A stretch of DNA of 40,808 nucleotides from Clostridia bacterium (lineage in GTDB: Bacteria; Bacillota; Clostridia; Oscillospirales; CAG-272), in contig JAFTKL010000073.1 in assembly GCA_017453285.1 (NCBI GenBank), positions 1 to 40,808 of the forward strand, in the 5' to 3' direction. Positions 32,742-40,808 of this stretch are shown piece by piece. Position 1 is the first letter of the stretch. Each line of letters begins with the position of its first letter. Under the pieces are notes generated by a model. That model saw only the letters and a program-made list of their open reading frames with translations, ran no database searches and was not told the DNA's origin. The position numbers and the translations under genes were made by a program.

Positions 32742-34115
32742 ATGATTAGAGAATACAGAACGATAGAAGAGGTCGCAGGTCCTCTGATGCTTGTAAAGCA
32801 GGTCGAGGGCGTCAAGTACGATGAGCTCGGCGAGATCGAGCTTCCCGACGGAAGCGTTCGCCGCTGCAGAGTTCTTGAGGTCAACGGCAGAAACGTGCTG
32901 GTTCAGCTCTTTGAATCGAGCGCGGGACTCAACCTCGCACACAGTAAGGTAAGATTTACGGGACACGGCGTTGAGCTGCCCGTTTCTCCCAATATGCTCG
33001 GACGAGTATTCAACGGTATGGGTGAGGCGATCGACGGCGGCGCAAGGCTGATCCCCGAGAAATCTCTTGATATCAACGGCACGCCTATCAACCCCGCGGC
33101 GCGCTACTATCCCTCCGAGTTTATCGAGACCGGAGTTTCGACCATCGACGGACTTAACACGCTCGTCAGAGGTCAGAAGCTTCCCATCTTCTCGGGCTCG
33201 GGTCTGCCGCACGCAAATCTCGCGGCGCAGATCGCAAGACAGGCGAAGGTAAGAAATTCCGACTCCAAGTTCGCAGTCGTTTTCGCGGCTATCGGTATCA
33301 CCTTTGAAGAGGCGGATTTCTTTATCTCGGACTTCAAAAAGACAGGCGCGATCGACAGAACAGTGCTGTTTATAAACCTCGCATCCGACCCCGCGATCGA
33401 GAGAATTTCGACTCCCCGTATGGCGCTGACCGCGGCAGAGTATCTTGCGTTCGAGTGCGATATGCACGTGCTTGTAATACTGACCGATATCACCAACTAC
33501 GCCGAGGCTCTGCGTGAGGTCTCCGCGGCGCGTAAGGAGGTTCCCGGCAGACGCGGATATCCCGGATATCTTTACACCGACCTTGCAACTATGTACGAAA
33601 GAGCGGGCAGAAAGATGGGCTCGGACGGATCTATCACGATGATCCCGATACTCACGATGCCCGAGGACGATAAGACTCATCCGATCCCCGACCTTACGGG
33701 ATACATCACCGAGGGACAGATCATTCTTTCGCGTGAGATGTACAGAAAGGGCTATATGCCCCCCGTCGACGTACTCCCCTCGCTCTCGAGACTTAAAGAT
33801 AAAGGTATCGGAGTAGGAAAGACGAGAGAGGATCACGCGGGAACGATGAACCAGCTTTTCTCGAGCTACGCGAGAGGAAAGGATGCAAAGGAGCTTATGG
33901 TCGTTCTTGGTGAGGCGGCACTGACGCCCATTGACAGACTTTACGCTAAGTTTGCAGACGAATTTGAGGCAAGATATATAAATCAGGGCTTTTACGAGAG
34001 CAGAAGCATCGAAGAGACGCTTGATCTCGGCTGGGAGTTGCTTGCAATACTCCCCAAGAGCGAGATGAAGAGGATCAAGCCCGAAATGCTTGATAAGTAT
34101 TGGAAGGGCAACTGA
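32742..34115 (+). CDS. ntpB: V-type ATPase regulatory subunit B
   Basis: 457 residues. Homologous to A but without a P-loop: the site reads [13 protein letters not shown] near 146-158, with no GKT, as in all B subunits. The [18 protein letters not shown] and [18 protein letters not shown] blocks are typical. It forms the head with ntpA and carries the Arg finger that completes the catalytic site. Ribosome site GGAAGGA. Confidence 0.97.
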   Translation: MIREYRTIEEVAGPLMLVKQVEGVKYDELGEIELPDGSVRRCRVLEVNGRNVLVQLFESSAGLNLAHSKVRFTGHGVELPVSPNMLGRVFNGMGEAIDGGARLIPEKSLDINGTPINPAARYYPSEFIETGVSTIDGLNTLVRGQKLPIFSGSGLPHANLAAQIARQAKVRNSDSKFAVVFAAIGITFEEADFFISDFKKTGAIDRTVLFINLASDPAIERISTPRMALTAAEYLAFECDMHVLVILTDITNYAEALREVSAARKEVPGRRGYPGYLYTDLATMYERAGRKMGSDGSITMIPILTMPEDDKTHPIPDLTGYITEGQIILSREMYRKGYMPPVDVLPSLSRLKDKGIGVGKTREDHAGTMNQLFSSYARGKDAKELMVVLGEAALTPIDRLYAKFADEFEARYINQGFYESRSIEETLDLGWELLAILPKSEMKRIKPEMLDKYWKGN

Positions 34116-34143
34116 TTTTATCTTTTGAAAGGTTGATTTTTTT

Positions 34144-34827
34144 ATGGCTGAGATCAGAGTAAATCCAACTCGTATGGAGATGAAAAAGCTCCAGAGCAGA
34201 TATACTACTGCGCGGCGCGGTCACAAGCTTCTCAAGGACAAGAGAGACGAGCTTATGAAGCAGTTTCTCGAGGTCGTCCGCGAGGATAAGGCACTTCGCG
34301 AGAGGGTGGAGAAGGCACTTGAGCTGTATTATAAGGGTTTTAGCGTCGCGAGCGCGTCGGCTAACCCCAAGATGCTTGAGGAGTCGCTTATCTGCCCGAA
34401 GAAAGAGGGGAAACTCGAGGTCACGTACAAGAATATGATGAGTGTGACCGTGCCTGAGTTCTCTTACTCGGAGGCAGAAAGCGAGGAAGCGGCGGCGCAG
34501 AGCTTCAACTACGGTCTTGCGTTCACGTCGGGCGACCTCGACGTATCGCTTCGCGAGCTCGGAGGCATACTTGAGGATCTTGTCCGTATGGCAGAGCTTG
34601 AAAAGCAGGCTCAGCTCTTGGCGGAGGAGATAGAAAAGACGCGAAGAAGAGTAAACGCGCTTGAGTATATTATGATGCCGCAGTATCTTGCCGCTATCAA
34701 GACCATCAAGATGAAGCTTGACGAGAATGAGAGAGGAAACACCACCCGTCTTATGAAGGTCAAGGATATGATGCTTGAGGAGCAGAGAAGAGCGGGCAAG
34801 GAAGTGCAGGAAGAGGAAGAAGAATAG
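34144..34827 (+). CDS. ntpD: V-type ATPase subunit D (rotor shaft)
   Basis: 227 residues, long antiparallel coiled coil. The N-terminal NPTRMEMKKLQSR (residues 6-18) and the C-terminal RRVNALEYIMMPQY (about 166-179) are the family hallmarks. It is the central shaft, with subunit F. The tail is Glu-rich. AAAGG ribosome site lies 14 nt upstream, spaced longer than usual by a T run. It is the last gene of the operon; ntpH- and ntpJ-type genes found in Enterococcus are absent here. Confidence 0.95.
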   Translation: MAEIRVNPTRMEMKKLQSRYTTARRGHKLLKDKRDELMKQFLEVVREDKALRERVEKALELYYKGFSVASASANPKMLEESLICPKKEGKLEVTYKNMMSVTVPEFSYSEAESEEAAAQSFNYGLAFTSGDLDVSLRELGGILEDLVRMAELEKQAQLLAEEIEKTRRRVNALEYIMMPQYLAAIKTIKMKLDENERGNTTRLMKVKDMMLEEQRRAGKEVQEEEEE

Positions 34828-34829
34828 AG

Positions 34830-34896
34830 CAAAACGGAAGCGTTTTGGCACTGTAAAAGGCACAAAAGCCGATGCGGAGCATTCCGTGTCGGCTTT
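34830..34896 (+). terminator. Two hairpins after the V-ATPase operon
   Basis: First a 7-bp stem CAAAACG/CGTTTTG (34830-34847), then AAAGCCGA/TCGGCTTT (34865-34872 with 34889-34896) with an extra inner stem. The second ends CTTTCAATTTTAATTT, a broken U run. They may only partly terminate, leaving the alpha-mannosidase gene linked to the operon; I see no clear promoter in this gap. Confidence 0.55.
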
Positions 34897-34931
34897 CAAT
34901 TTTAATTTGAAAATTGAAAGGAAATAGCAAA

Positions 34932-37900
34932 ATGACCTTTATAGCTGAGAAGATACGCGAGACTGCAAAGGTTTTGCAGAGCCGCATAATTATAGACTCC
35001 GTGGCTGTTGACGGTATTAAGATCATCCCTTGCGGATACAAGCAGAACAATACGCTCCCCGACGAGAGCGCGGGATGGGTGGATTATCACGGTGAGGAGC
35101 TTGTAGCACCCAAGGACAGTCATTGGTGGGTGAAATTCTCGGTCGACGTTCCTGCGGCGGCAGAGAAGAGAGGCTACCGACTCTACGCGAGAACGGGCAA
35201 GAGCGGCTGGGATGCCCTCAACCCTCAGGGAACGCTTTTCCTTGACGGAGTCGAGAGCGCGGTTCAGGCGTTCGACGTAAACCATCTGTACGCGAATATG
35301 ACCGAGGGACACCACGATGTCGCGGTATATCTCTATAACGGAATGAACGCGGACAGCAGATTTGCAATAAGATTCACGCTTGAGCAGGTCGACCTTGACA
35401 CAGAGGGACTCTGGTACGATATCACCGTGCCTTACGAGGCATCCAAGTGCTTGCCTAAAGACTCGATGGACTACAATCAGATAATGAACGTGCTCAACCG
35501 CGCGACTATGCTGCTCGATCTGCGCCGTCGCGACTCGGCTGAGTATTACGGGAGCGTTGCCGCGACTCGCAAATTTATGATGGACGAGTTCTATAACAAG
35601 ATCTGCGGCAACAATAAGGGCGTTGTAGCTATGCTTGGACACACGCACATCGACGTTGCGTGGCTCTGGACGCTCGCACAGACCAAGGAGAAGGCACAAC
35701 GCTCCTTCTCGACCGCAATTCGCCTTATGGAGCAGTACCCCGACTATATCTTTATGTCAAGCCAGCCTCAGCTTTATCAGTACGTAAAGGAAAACGACCC
35801 CGTACTCTACGAGAAGATCAAGGCGCGCATCGCCGAAGGTCGCTGGGAGGCAGAGGGTGCTATGTGGCTTGAGGCTGACACGAATATCGTCAGCGGAGAG
35901 AGCCTTGTGCGACAGATACTTCTCGGCAAACGCTTTATGCGCGAGGAGTTCGGCAAGGAGAACGTAATTCTCTGGTTGCCCGACGTATTCGGCTATTCCG
36001 CGGCACTTCCGCAGATACTCAAGAAGAGCGGTGTCGATCAGTTCTTTACCGCAAAGCTCTTCTGGAGTGAAACCAACAAGCCTGTCAACGACAACTTCAT
36101 ATGGAAGGGAATTGACGGAAGCGACGTCTTCGTAATGCTCTCTCCCGGCTACGTAAATAACGCCTCTCCGCAGACGGTATACAACCGTTGGAAAGGACAC
36201 ATAAACAAGGACTACTCGGACAGACAGATCCTCGAGGTCGGCTTTGGCGACGGCGGCGGAGGAACTACCCCTGAGATGATCGAGAACTATGAGCGACTCA
36301 AATACGGACTCCCCGGCTTCCCCAAGGTCGAGATGAGAAAAGGTATGGACACTGTCGCAAAGGTGAAGGAGCAGTTCTTCAAGAATGCAGAGGAGCTTCG
36401 CTTCACGCCCGAGTGGAGAGGCGAGCTCTACCTTGAGATGCACAGAGGAACCTACACCTCTATCGCAAAGAACAAGAAAAACAATCGCAGAAGCGAGCTG
36501 CTTTATCAGTCGCTCGAAACTGCTTCGATCGCCGATCTTATCTTCAATAAGGATTCGGTATATCCCTACGAGCTTATCGACAAGGGCTGGCACTCAATAC
36601 TTAAGCTTCAGTTCCACGATATAATCCCCGGTTCGTCGATCAAAGAGGTCTACGACGACTCGGATATCGAGTACGCAGAGATCATTGGCGCGGCTAAATC
36701 TGCCTTCGACGAAAAGATCGCGGCTATCGCGAAGAATATCGGCACCGACGGCGGATATTTCGTATATAACGCAAGCCCGTTTGACGTGAAGGGCGCGGTG
36801 ATCGAGACGAAGAATGGAAGAATTACTGTCGACGAGACTATCCCCGCACACGGTTGGAGAGTGGTCAAGCCCGCTAAGGTCAAGGCGAGCGTGAGAGCCG
36901 ACGAGCACTCTCTTGAAAACGACTTTATACGAGTCGAGTTCAACGATAAGTACCACATCGTCAGCGTTTATGATAAGAAGAACGACCGTCAGATCATCGA
37001 GGATGGCAAGGAAGCCAACGTATTCGAGGTCTACGAGGACTACCCGAGAGAGTACGACGCGTGGGAGATCACCGAGTACTACAAGCAGAAGATGTGGATC
37101 GCGGACGACGTTAGCTCGGTTGAGACTATCAACGAGGAAAATTACGCTGCGCTCAAGATAACGAGAAAATATTGCGACTCCACATTTGAGCAGATCATCT
37201 CGCTTGACGAAAAGTCGCAGAGAGTCGACTTTAAGACGAAGGTGGATTGGCACGAGGATCACGTTCTGCTCAAGACCGCGTTCCCCGTAGATATAATGAG
37301 CGCAGAGGTCAACTGCGATATTCAGTTCGGACATCTTGCGCGCCCCACGCACAGAAATACACCTTGGGACGAGGCAAAGTTCGAGGTCTGCGCGCATAAG
37401 TGGATCGACCTCTCGGAGAACGGCTACGGCGTCAGCCTGCTCAACGATTGCAAGTACGGTCACAGCGTTGACGGCAACGTGATGCGTCTCTCGCTGCTCA
37501 AGGCGGCTACATATCCGAACCCCGTTGCCGACAGAGGAGAGCACGAGTTCACCTATTCGCTCTATCTCCACAAGGGCAGACTCGCCGACGGCGAGACTAT
37601 CGCTGAAGGCTACAGACTCAATCAGCCGCTCACTGTTCTGCCTCTCGCGTCACAGAGCGGAGCACTTCCCGAGAGCTTCTCGCTTCTCTCTACGTCCGAT
37701 CCCGCGTTCGTCATCGAGACGATCAAGCTCGCTGAGAACGGAGAGGGAATTATAATTCGCGGCTACGAGTCGCTTGGCGGCAAGTGCAGGACCGAGTTGA
37801 GCCTCGGATTTGAAGCAAAGAGCGCAGAGCTCTGCGATCTTCAGGAAAACAAGATCTCGGATCTCGCACTCGAGAACGGCAAGATCAAGCTTTCTGCATC

Positions 37901-37937
37901 CAACTTTGAGATCGTAACGCTTAAGATCAAGATTTAA
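34932..37937 (+). CDS. Alpha-mannosidase, glycoside hydrolase family 38
   Basis: 1001 residues from the ATG at 34932 (AAAGGAA upstream; an in-frame TTG at 34914 is less likely). An N-terminal beta domain (about 1-220) precedes the GH38 catalytic barrel: GHTHIDVAWLW near 236-246 with zinc ligands His and Asp, nucleophile Asp351 in LPDVFGYS, and the LQFHDIIPGSS block near 560. A helical middle and beta-sandwich C-terminal domains follow, typical of bacterial GH38. No signal peptide, so it trims mannose oligosaccharides taken into the cell. Linkage specificity is not readable. The gene lies directly behind the V-ATPase operon with no evident promoter of its own. Confidence 0.95.
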   Translation: MTFIAEKIRETAKVLQSRIIIDSVAVDGIKIIPCGYKQNNTLPDESAGWVDYHGEELVAPKDSHWWVKFSVDVPAAAEKRGYRLYARTGKSGWDALNPQGTLFLDGVESAVQAFDVNHLYANMTEGHHDVAVYLYNGMNADSRFAIRFTLEQVDLDTEGLWYDITVPYEASKCLPKDSMDYNQIMNVLNRATMLLDLRRRDSAEYYGSVAATRKFMMDEFYNKICGNNKGVVAMLGHTHIDVAWLWTLAQTKEKAQRSFSTAIRLMEQYPDYIFMSSQPQLYQYVKENDPVLYEKIKARIAEGRWEAEGAMWLEADTNIVSGESLVRQILLGKRFMREEFGKENVILWLPDVFGYSAALPQILKKSGVDQFFTAKLFWSETNKPVNDNFIWKGIDGSDVFVMLSPGYVNNASPQTVYNRWKGHINKDYSDRQILEVGFGDGGGGTTPEMIENYERLKYGLPGFPKVEMRKGMDTVAKVKEQFFKNAEELRFTPEWRGELYLEMHRGTYTSIAKNKKNNRRSELLYQSLETASIADLIFNKDSVYPYELIDKGWHSILKLQFHDIIPGSSIKEVYDDSDIEYAEIIGAAKSAFDEKIAAIAKNIGTDGGYFVYNASPFDVKGAVIETKNGRITVDETIPAHGWRVVKPAKVKASVRADEHSLENDFIRVEFNDKYHIVSVYDKKNDRQIIEDGKEANVFEVYEDYPREYDAWEITEYYKQKMWIADDVSSVETINEENYAALKITRKYCDSTFEQIISLDEKSQRVDFKTKVDWHEDHVLLKTAFPVDIMSAEVNCDIQFGHLARPTHRNTPWDEAKFEVCAHKWIDLSENGYGVSLLNDCKYGHSVDGNVMRLSLLKAATYPNPVADRGEHEFTYSLYLHKGRLADGETIAEGYRLNQPLTVLPLASQSGALPESFSLLSTSDPAFVIETIKLAENGEGIIIRGYESLGGKCRTELSLGFEAKSAELCDLQENKISDLALENGKIKLSASNFEIVTLKIKI

Positions 37938-37941
37938 ACAA

Positions 37942-37976
37942 AAATATCCCGATGAGTGATCATCGGGATATTTTTT
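37942..37976. terminator. Terminator after the alpha-mannosidase gene
   Basis: A 13-bp perfect stem (43-55 with 60-72 of 379xx) with loop GTGA, A run before and T run after (37971-37976). It also can serve the minus-strand lipoprotein gene ending at 37992. Confidence 0.9.
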
Positions 37977-37991
37977 ATCAAAGGAGATAAC

Positions 37992-39443
37992 CTACATGTT
38001 AACACCTTTTCTCCATACGACTTTACCAAAAAGATAATCCTTATAGGAGTCATCTCTATTTGCTAAGACGTTGAAAATGGGATTTTCTATCATTCCGCCG
38101 CCATCCGCTTCATCTATCTGGATATAAGCTGAGGTTGCCGAAGTACCCCACATCTCGCCTCTGCATTTGCTGATCACAGCATTCATCTTTCCGATGCATT
38201 TGAATGCAACCTGCATACTGACTTTTCCGTCATACCACAGGGCAAAGCAATTACTGTAGTTATTGATCGCTTTTTCGTGAAACTTGAAGCCGACAGCATA
38301 ATTGTCACTGTAGCATATATCATACCACGTTCCACCGCCCTGGTCGTCAAATGCTATACTGTCTTCGTAAGCGTAATCATTACTGTATATCATCAGCGAA
38401 TGTATATTGCGCAGGAAATTTCCGGATCCGGTGATAAGCATACCGCGCTCCACCGAAGCGATGCGCATATTGGTAAGGGTATTGTCAAATCCCACCAATA
38501 ACACACCAACAGAGCCCTTTTTGTTGTTACCCACAATATTGACCGAGTCTATATCAGCATCTGACGAATTCCCATTTGCACCCTTTTTTATATGAAGTCC
38601 GATTTGGGTGAATTTGATTGAGACGTTTCTTATTGAGGTTTCCCGTCCGCTTTCTATGGAAATTCCGTTTGCAACATTATTTCCGTTGATCACACCGCCG
38701 ACAAATGAGTAATTACTGCCTGTTTCGTGTATGGTATTGTAATGCTCCGATGCACCAAGTCTGACCATAGCCTCATCATCCGACCAATCGTTAGATGCTT
38801 TGAGTATAGCAAAATCCGAGAGGCGAAGCGAAACCGCTCTTTGTGGATTTGCTGATGTGCATATGGGCTTGCCGAGAATATATTCACCGTCGGGAAAGAA
38901 GATGGTTTTTCGTGGATTGGAGTCAATAACCTTCTGAATCTCATCGGATACGTCCTCACCCGTGTTTGCGCGCACGTAATCGGTGACCACCACGTATCCG
39001 AGATCAGCCGCGTTGATACCTCCGCTTGCGATCTCGTGCTGAAGCTCTTCCAAAAGCTGATTGCGTATCTTAGAGGTCAGATTTTTTTGTATTTGGTCGA
39101 GATCTTCTTTTTTTAATACGTTAGGATCAGTTTTTTCTGCCAAAACATCCTCACAAAGATATTCTCCCGCGTTTATGTCGACGAGAACAGTTCTTCCCAC
39201 TGCCTCTTCAATAGTTGTCAGATAATTTTCGGGTATATCAGCGATGTCAGCCTCCACCGTAGTGATATTTTTCTTTGATATAGTGTCGCCGCGTTTAAGC
39301 TCAGCGGTCGCGGCAATTACCGTGAGAGTTTTGCTCTGATTATCGTTGCCTGCTTCATTTCCTTGCTTTGAACAAGAAATAAAACTTCCGAAGAGAATGG
39401 GCGTGAGCAATAATGTACTTATGACTCTTTTGAAATTTCTCAT
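37992..39443 (-). CDS. Lipoprotein with SAF domain and right-handed beta-helix
   Basis: 483 residues from the ATG at 39443 (GAGGGAG 6 nt upstream; an ATG at 39458 is in frame but lacks a ribosome site). Lipoprotein signal ending Phe-Ile-Ser-Cys near residue 24. Residues 40-110 form a SAF domain of the CpaB/antifreeze type (RGDTISKKNI, VGRTVLVDINAGEYL). Then comes a helical stretch (about 112-145) and, from about 155, a pectate-lyase-like right-handed beta-helix beginning with YVRANTGEDVSDEIQKVID, a start common in tail-spike and pectin-degrading proteins. The SAF plus beta-helix union in one lipoprotein is unusual. It may anchor a polysaccharide-binding or -cleaving domain on the surface; catalytic residues cannot be assigned. 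Codon use is AT-richer than in the genes to its left. Confidence 0.82.
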   Translation of the reverse strand: MRNFKRVISTLLLTPILFGSFISCSKQGNEAGNDNQSKTLTVIAATAELKRGDTISKKNITTVEADIADIPENYLTTIEEAVGRTVLVDINAGEYLCEDVLAEKTDPNVLKKEDLDQIQKNLTSKIRNQLLEELQHEIASGGINAADLGYVVVTDYVRANTGEDVSDEIQKVIDSNPRKTIFFPDGEYILGKPICTSANPQRAVSLRLSDFAILKASNDWSDDEAMVRLGASEHYNTIHETGSNYSFVGGVINGNNVANGISIESGRETSIRNVSIKFTQIGLHIKKGANGNSSDADIDSVNIVGNNKKGSVGVLLVGFDNTLTNMRIASVERGMLITGSGNFLRNIHSLMIYSNDYAYEDSIAFDDQGGGTWYDICYSDNYAVGFKFHEKAINNYSNCFALWYDGKVSMQVAFKCIGKMNAVISKCRGEMWGTSATSAYIQIDEADGGGMIENPIFNVLANRDDSYKDYLFGKVVWRKGVNM

Positions 39444-39471
39444 ATTTTTCTCCCTCATTTATGTTTTTCTA

Positions 39472-39500
39472 TTGACAATACTCGCAAGAAATGATAATAT
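39472..39500 (+). promoter_or_regulatory. Promoter for the second AraC-type regulator (upstream)
   Basis: TTGACA (39472-39477), 17 bp, TAATAT (39495-39500). It abuts the divergent promoter at 39502-39530, so polymerases at the two sites would exclude each other. Confidence 0.6.
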
Positions 39501-39501
39501 A

Positions 39502-39530
39502 ATTATAAATTGCTAAAAAGTATTTGTCAA
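39502..39530 (-). promoter_or_regulatory. Sigma-A promoter for the SAF/beta-helix lipoprotein
   Basis: The minus strand reads TTGACA (39525-39530), 17 bp, TATAAT (39502-39507), a perfect consensus. The start near 39495 falls inside the -10 of the plus-strand promoter. Confidence 0.82.
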
Positions 39531-39552
39531 GTGCAAAAAATTGTCTTATGAT
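39524..39552 (+). promoter_or_regulatory. Alternative promoter for the second AraC-type regulator
   Basis: TTGTCA (39524-39529), 17 bp, TATGAT (39547-39552). Its -35 overlaps the -35 of the divergent promoter. Either this or the one at 39472 could drive the regulator. Confidence 0.5.
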
Positions 39553-39579
39553 GTAACAAAATTGCTGCAGGAGCTATAA

Positions 39580-40404
39580 ATGCCTATATATGAACACCAC
39601 AAATATAAGCAAGCAGAATTGCCGTTTATATTAAATTATACTGAAATTTCAAAGAAACGCCCAGAATATGAATGGAGCAATATGCACGAAAACGTAGAGA
39701 TCATTTTCGTAACTGCCGGGGAAGCAGTTGTTCGCGTTGACGGCAGAGAAATCGTTGCGCGCGAGGGGGAGTCAGTTATATTGGGAATGAACGTTTTGCA
39801 CGCAGTAGGCACATACAGCAGCGCAGGCTTTTATTATCTTATAGTTGACCGTGCATTTTGTCGTGAAAATTATTTCGATACAAATCTGTTGAATTTTGAG
39901 CTGCTTGTTCGCGATAAAAGGCTTCACGATATGGTAAAAGAACTCGCAAAAGCTTTCTCTCATTTAAATGATAGGAAATTTGTAAAGCAGGATATCCGCG
40001 CCAAAGTACTTTCGCTTATGGCGTATGTGTGTGGAAATTATGCATATGAGATTGAAGAAGGTAAAAGCGATAGATCGCTTAATTTTATAAAAGATTCGAT
40101 TTCTTATATTTGTTGTAATTTTAATCGCCCTTTGACGCTTGAAGAAGTATCGCGGAACGCGGGGGTGAGTAAGTATTATTTTGTTCGCGTTTTTCACGAG
40201 GTTACAGGAGAATCTTTTGTTAAATATTTAAACAAGGTCAGATGTGACTACGCCAAGCAACTTCTGTTAAATAGTGACAAGCCTATAAGTCGGATATGTG
40301 ACGAATGTGGATTTTTTGCACCATCGTACTTTAGTCGCACGTTTAAAAAATACGTGGGAGTTTTACCGAGTGAATATCGTGCTAATTGTAATTCTGTGAA
40401 ATGA
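39580..40404 (+). CDS. AraC-family transcriptional regulator
   Basis: 274 residues. Cupin-type N-terminal sensor domain (about 20-105) and a C-terminal AraC DNA-binding domain (about 170-270) with two helix-turn-helix units, ending SYFSRTFKKYVGVLPSEYR as in the family signature. Ribosome site AGGAG, ATG at 39580. Divergent from the SAF/beta-helix lipoprotein gene, its probable target. Base composition is visibly more AT-rich (frequent TTA, AAA, ATA codons) than the housekeeping genes, suggesting acquisition or weak codon selection. The ligand is unknown. Confidence 0.92.
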   Translation: MPIYEHHKYKQAELPFILNYTEISKKRPEYEWSNMHENVEIIFVTAGEAVVRVDGREIVAREGESVILGMNVLHAVGTYSSAGFYYLIVDRAFCRENYFDTNLLNFELLVRDKRLHDMVKELAKAFSHLNDRKFVKQDIRAKVLSLMAYVCGNYAYEIEEGKSDRSLNFIKDSISYICCNFNRPLTLEEVSRNAGVSKYYFVRVFHEVTGESFVKYLNKVRCDYAKQLLLNSDKPISRICDECGFFAPSYFSRTFKKYVGVLPSEYRANCNSVK

Positions 40405-40410
40405 TATGAA

Positions 40411-40447
40411 AACAAAAAGGAGCATCCTTGCGGATACTCCTTTTTGT
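40411..40447. terminator. Bidirectional terminator between AraC gene and rplL
   Basis: A stem of about 14 bp (ACAAAAAGGAG paired with CTCCTTTTTGT, inner ATCC/GGAT) with flanking A and T runs. It ends the AraC transcript on the plus strand and rplL on the minus strand. Confidence 0.88.
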
Positions 40448-40470
40448 ATTGGCTATAAGTAGGGGTTAAA

Positions 40471-40808
40471 TTACTTAACCTCAACCTCTGCGCCAGCCTC
40501 TTCGAGAGTCTTCTTGAGAGACTCAGCTTCGTCCTTGGAAACGCCTTCCTTAACGGTCTTGGGAGCGCCCTCAACCATTTCCTTAGCTTCCTTAAGGCCG
40601 AGACCGGTGATCTCACGAACTGCCTTGATAACGTCGAGCTTCTTAGCGCCGAAGCTCTTGAGAACTACGTCAAACTCGGTCTTCTCTTCTGCTGCGGGAG
40701 CTGCTGCTGCGACTGCTGCTGCAACTACGCCTACGGGAGCTGCTGCGGATACGCCAAATTCCTCTTCAACTGCCTTTACAAGGTCAGCAAGTTCGATAAG
40801 TGTAAGAG
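40471..40808 (-). CDS. rplL: 50S ribosomal protein L7/L12 (5' end outside window)
   Basis: The last 112 codons are visible; about 12-15 N-terminal residues lie beyond the right edge. The N-terminal dimerisation helix ([15 protein letters not shown]), an Ala-rich hinge (about 20 residues of mostly Ala, Pro and Val) and the C-terminal domain ([33 protein letters not shown]) are all in place, ending Glu-Val-Lys. This acidic stalk protein recruits translation factors to the ribosome. Codon choice is strongly biased as expected for a highly expressed gene. A terminator follows directly, so rpoB is not next to it here. Confidence 0.97.
   Translation of the reverse strand, partial: LTLIELADLVKAVEEEFGVSAAAPVGVVAAAVAAAAPAAEEKTEFDVVLKSFGAKKLDVIKAVREITGLGLKEAKEMVEGAPKTVKEGVSKDEAESLKKTLEEAGAEVEVK

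Overview
The window looks like ordinary chromosome from a low-to-mid GC, Gram-positive, clostridial-type anaerobe (class Clostridia, probably a gut-type lineage). The signs are near-perfect sigma-A promoters (TTGACA/TATAAT, almost always with a 17-bp spacer), strong GGAGG ribosome sites, a tryptophan T-box, an ECF sigma/anti-sigma pair, lipobox lipoproteins, BspA-type leucine-rich repeats and an Enterococcus-like ntp V-ATPase operon. The species cannot be named from the sequence. No phage, CRISPR or plasmid functions are visible.

Layout. 1-670: tRNA-Cys (minus) with promoter and terminator, then a long regulatory leader carrying a 27-codon small ORF and a terminator that contains the mgtE ribosome site. 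671-3519: mgtE, a 224-bp inverted-repeat (MITE-like) element, and an uncharacterised minus-strand gene. 3682-8415: metG-tatD-MBL lipoprotein. 8504-12163: an EF-G paralogue with its own small upstream ORF, then a CPA2 cation/proton antiporter. 12201-13917: trpB2 under a Trp T-box. 13961-16255: a hairpin-rich intergenic repeat, then an anti-sigma/ECF sigma pair with a candidate autoregulatory promoter. 16278-21215: metallophosphoesterase, GH127-like glycosidase with divergent AraC regulator, second copy of the MITE-like element, ThuA-like protein. 21247-25890: unknown protein, LRR lipoprotein, recG. 25948-34896: nine-gene V-type ATPase operon (ntpF-I-K-E-C-G-A-B-D) whose ring subunit carries the residues of the sodium-binding type. 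34932-40447: GH38 alpha-mannosidase, an AT-richer pair (SAF plus beta-helix lipoprotein and divergent AraC regulator), and a terminator. 40471-end: rplL, cut by the window edge.

How the parts work together. Ion handling is a theme: MgtE (magnesium), a CPA2 antiporter and a probable Na+-translocating V-ATPase. The carbohydrate genes (GH127-like, GH38, ThuA-like, AraC regulators) fit glycan scavenging. The most interesting signal is the mgtE leader: a small ORF with a strong ribosome site, a 9-nt segment inside it perfectly complementary to the 5' arm of a downstream terminator, and the mgtE ribosome site in the 3' arm of that terminator. It does not resemble the M-box consensus, and it reads as a leader-peptide attenuator. 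The second is the MITE-like element, present twice in opposite orientation about 18 kb apart, each time between convergent genes and carrying a terminator-like hairpin.
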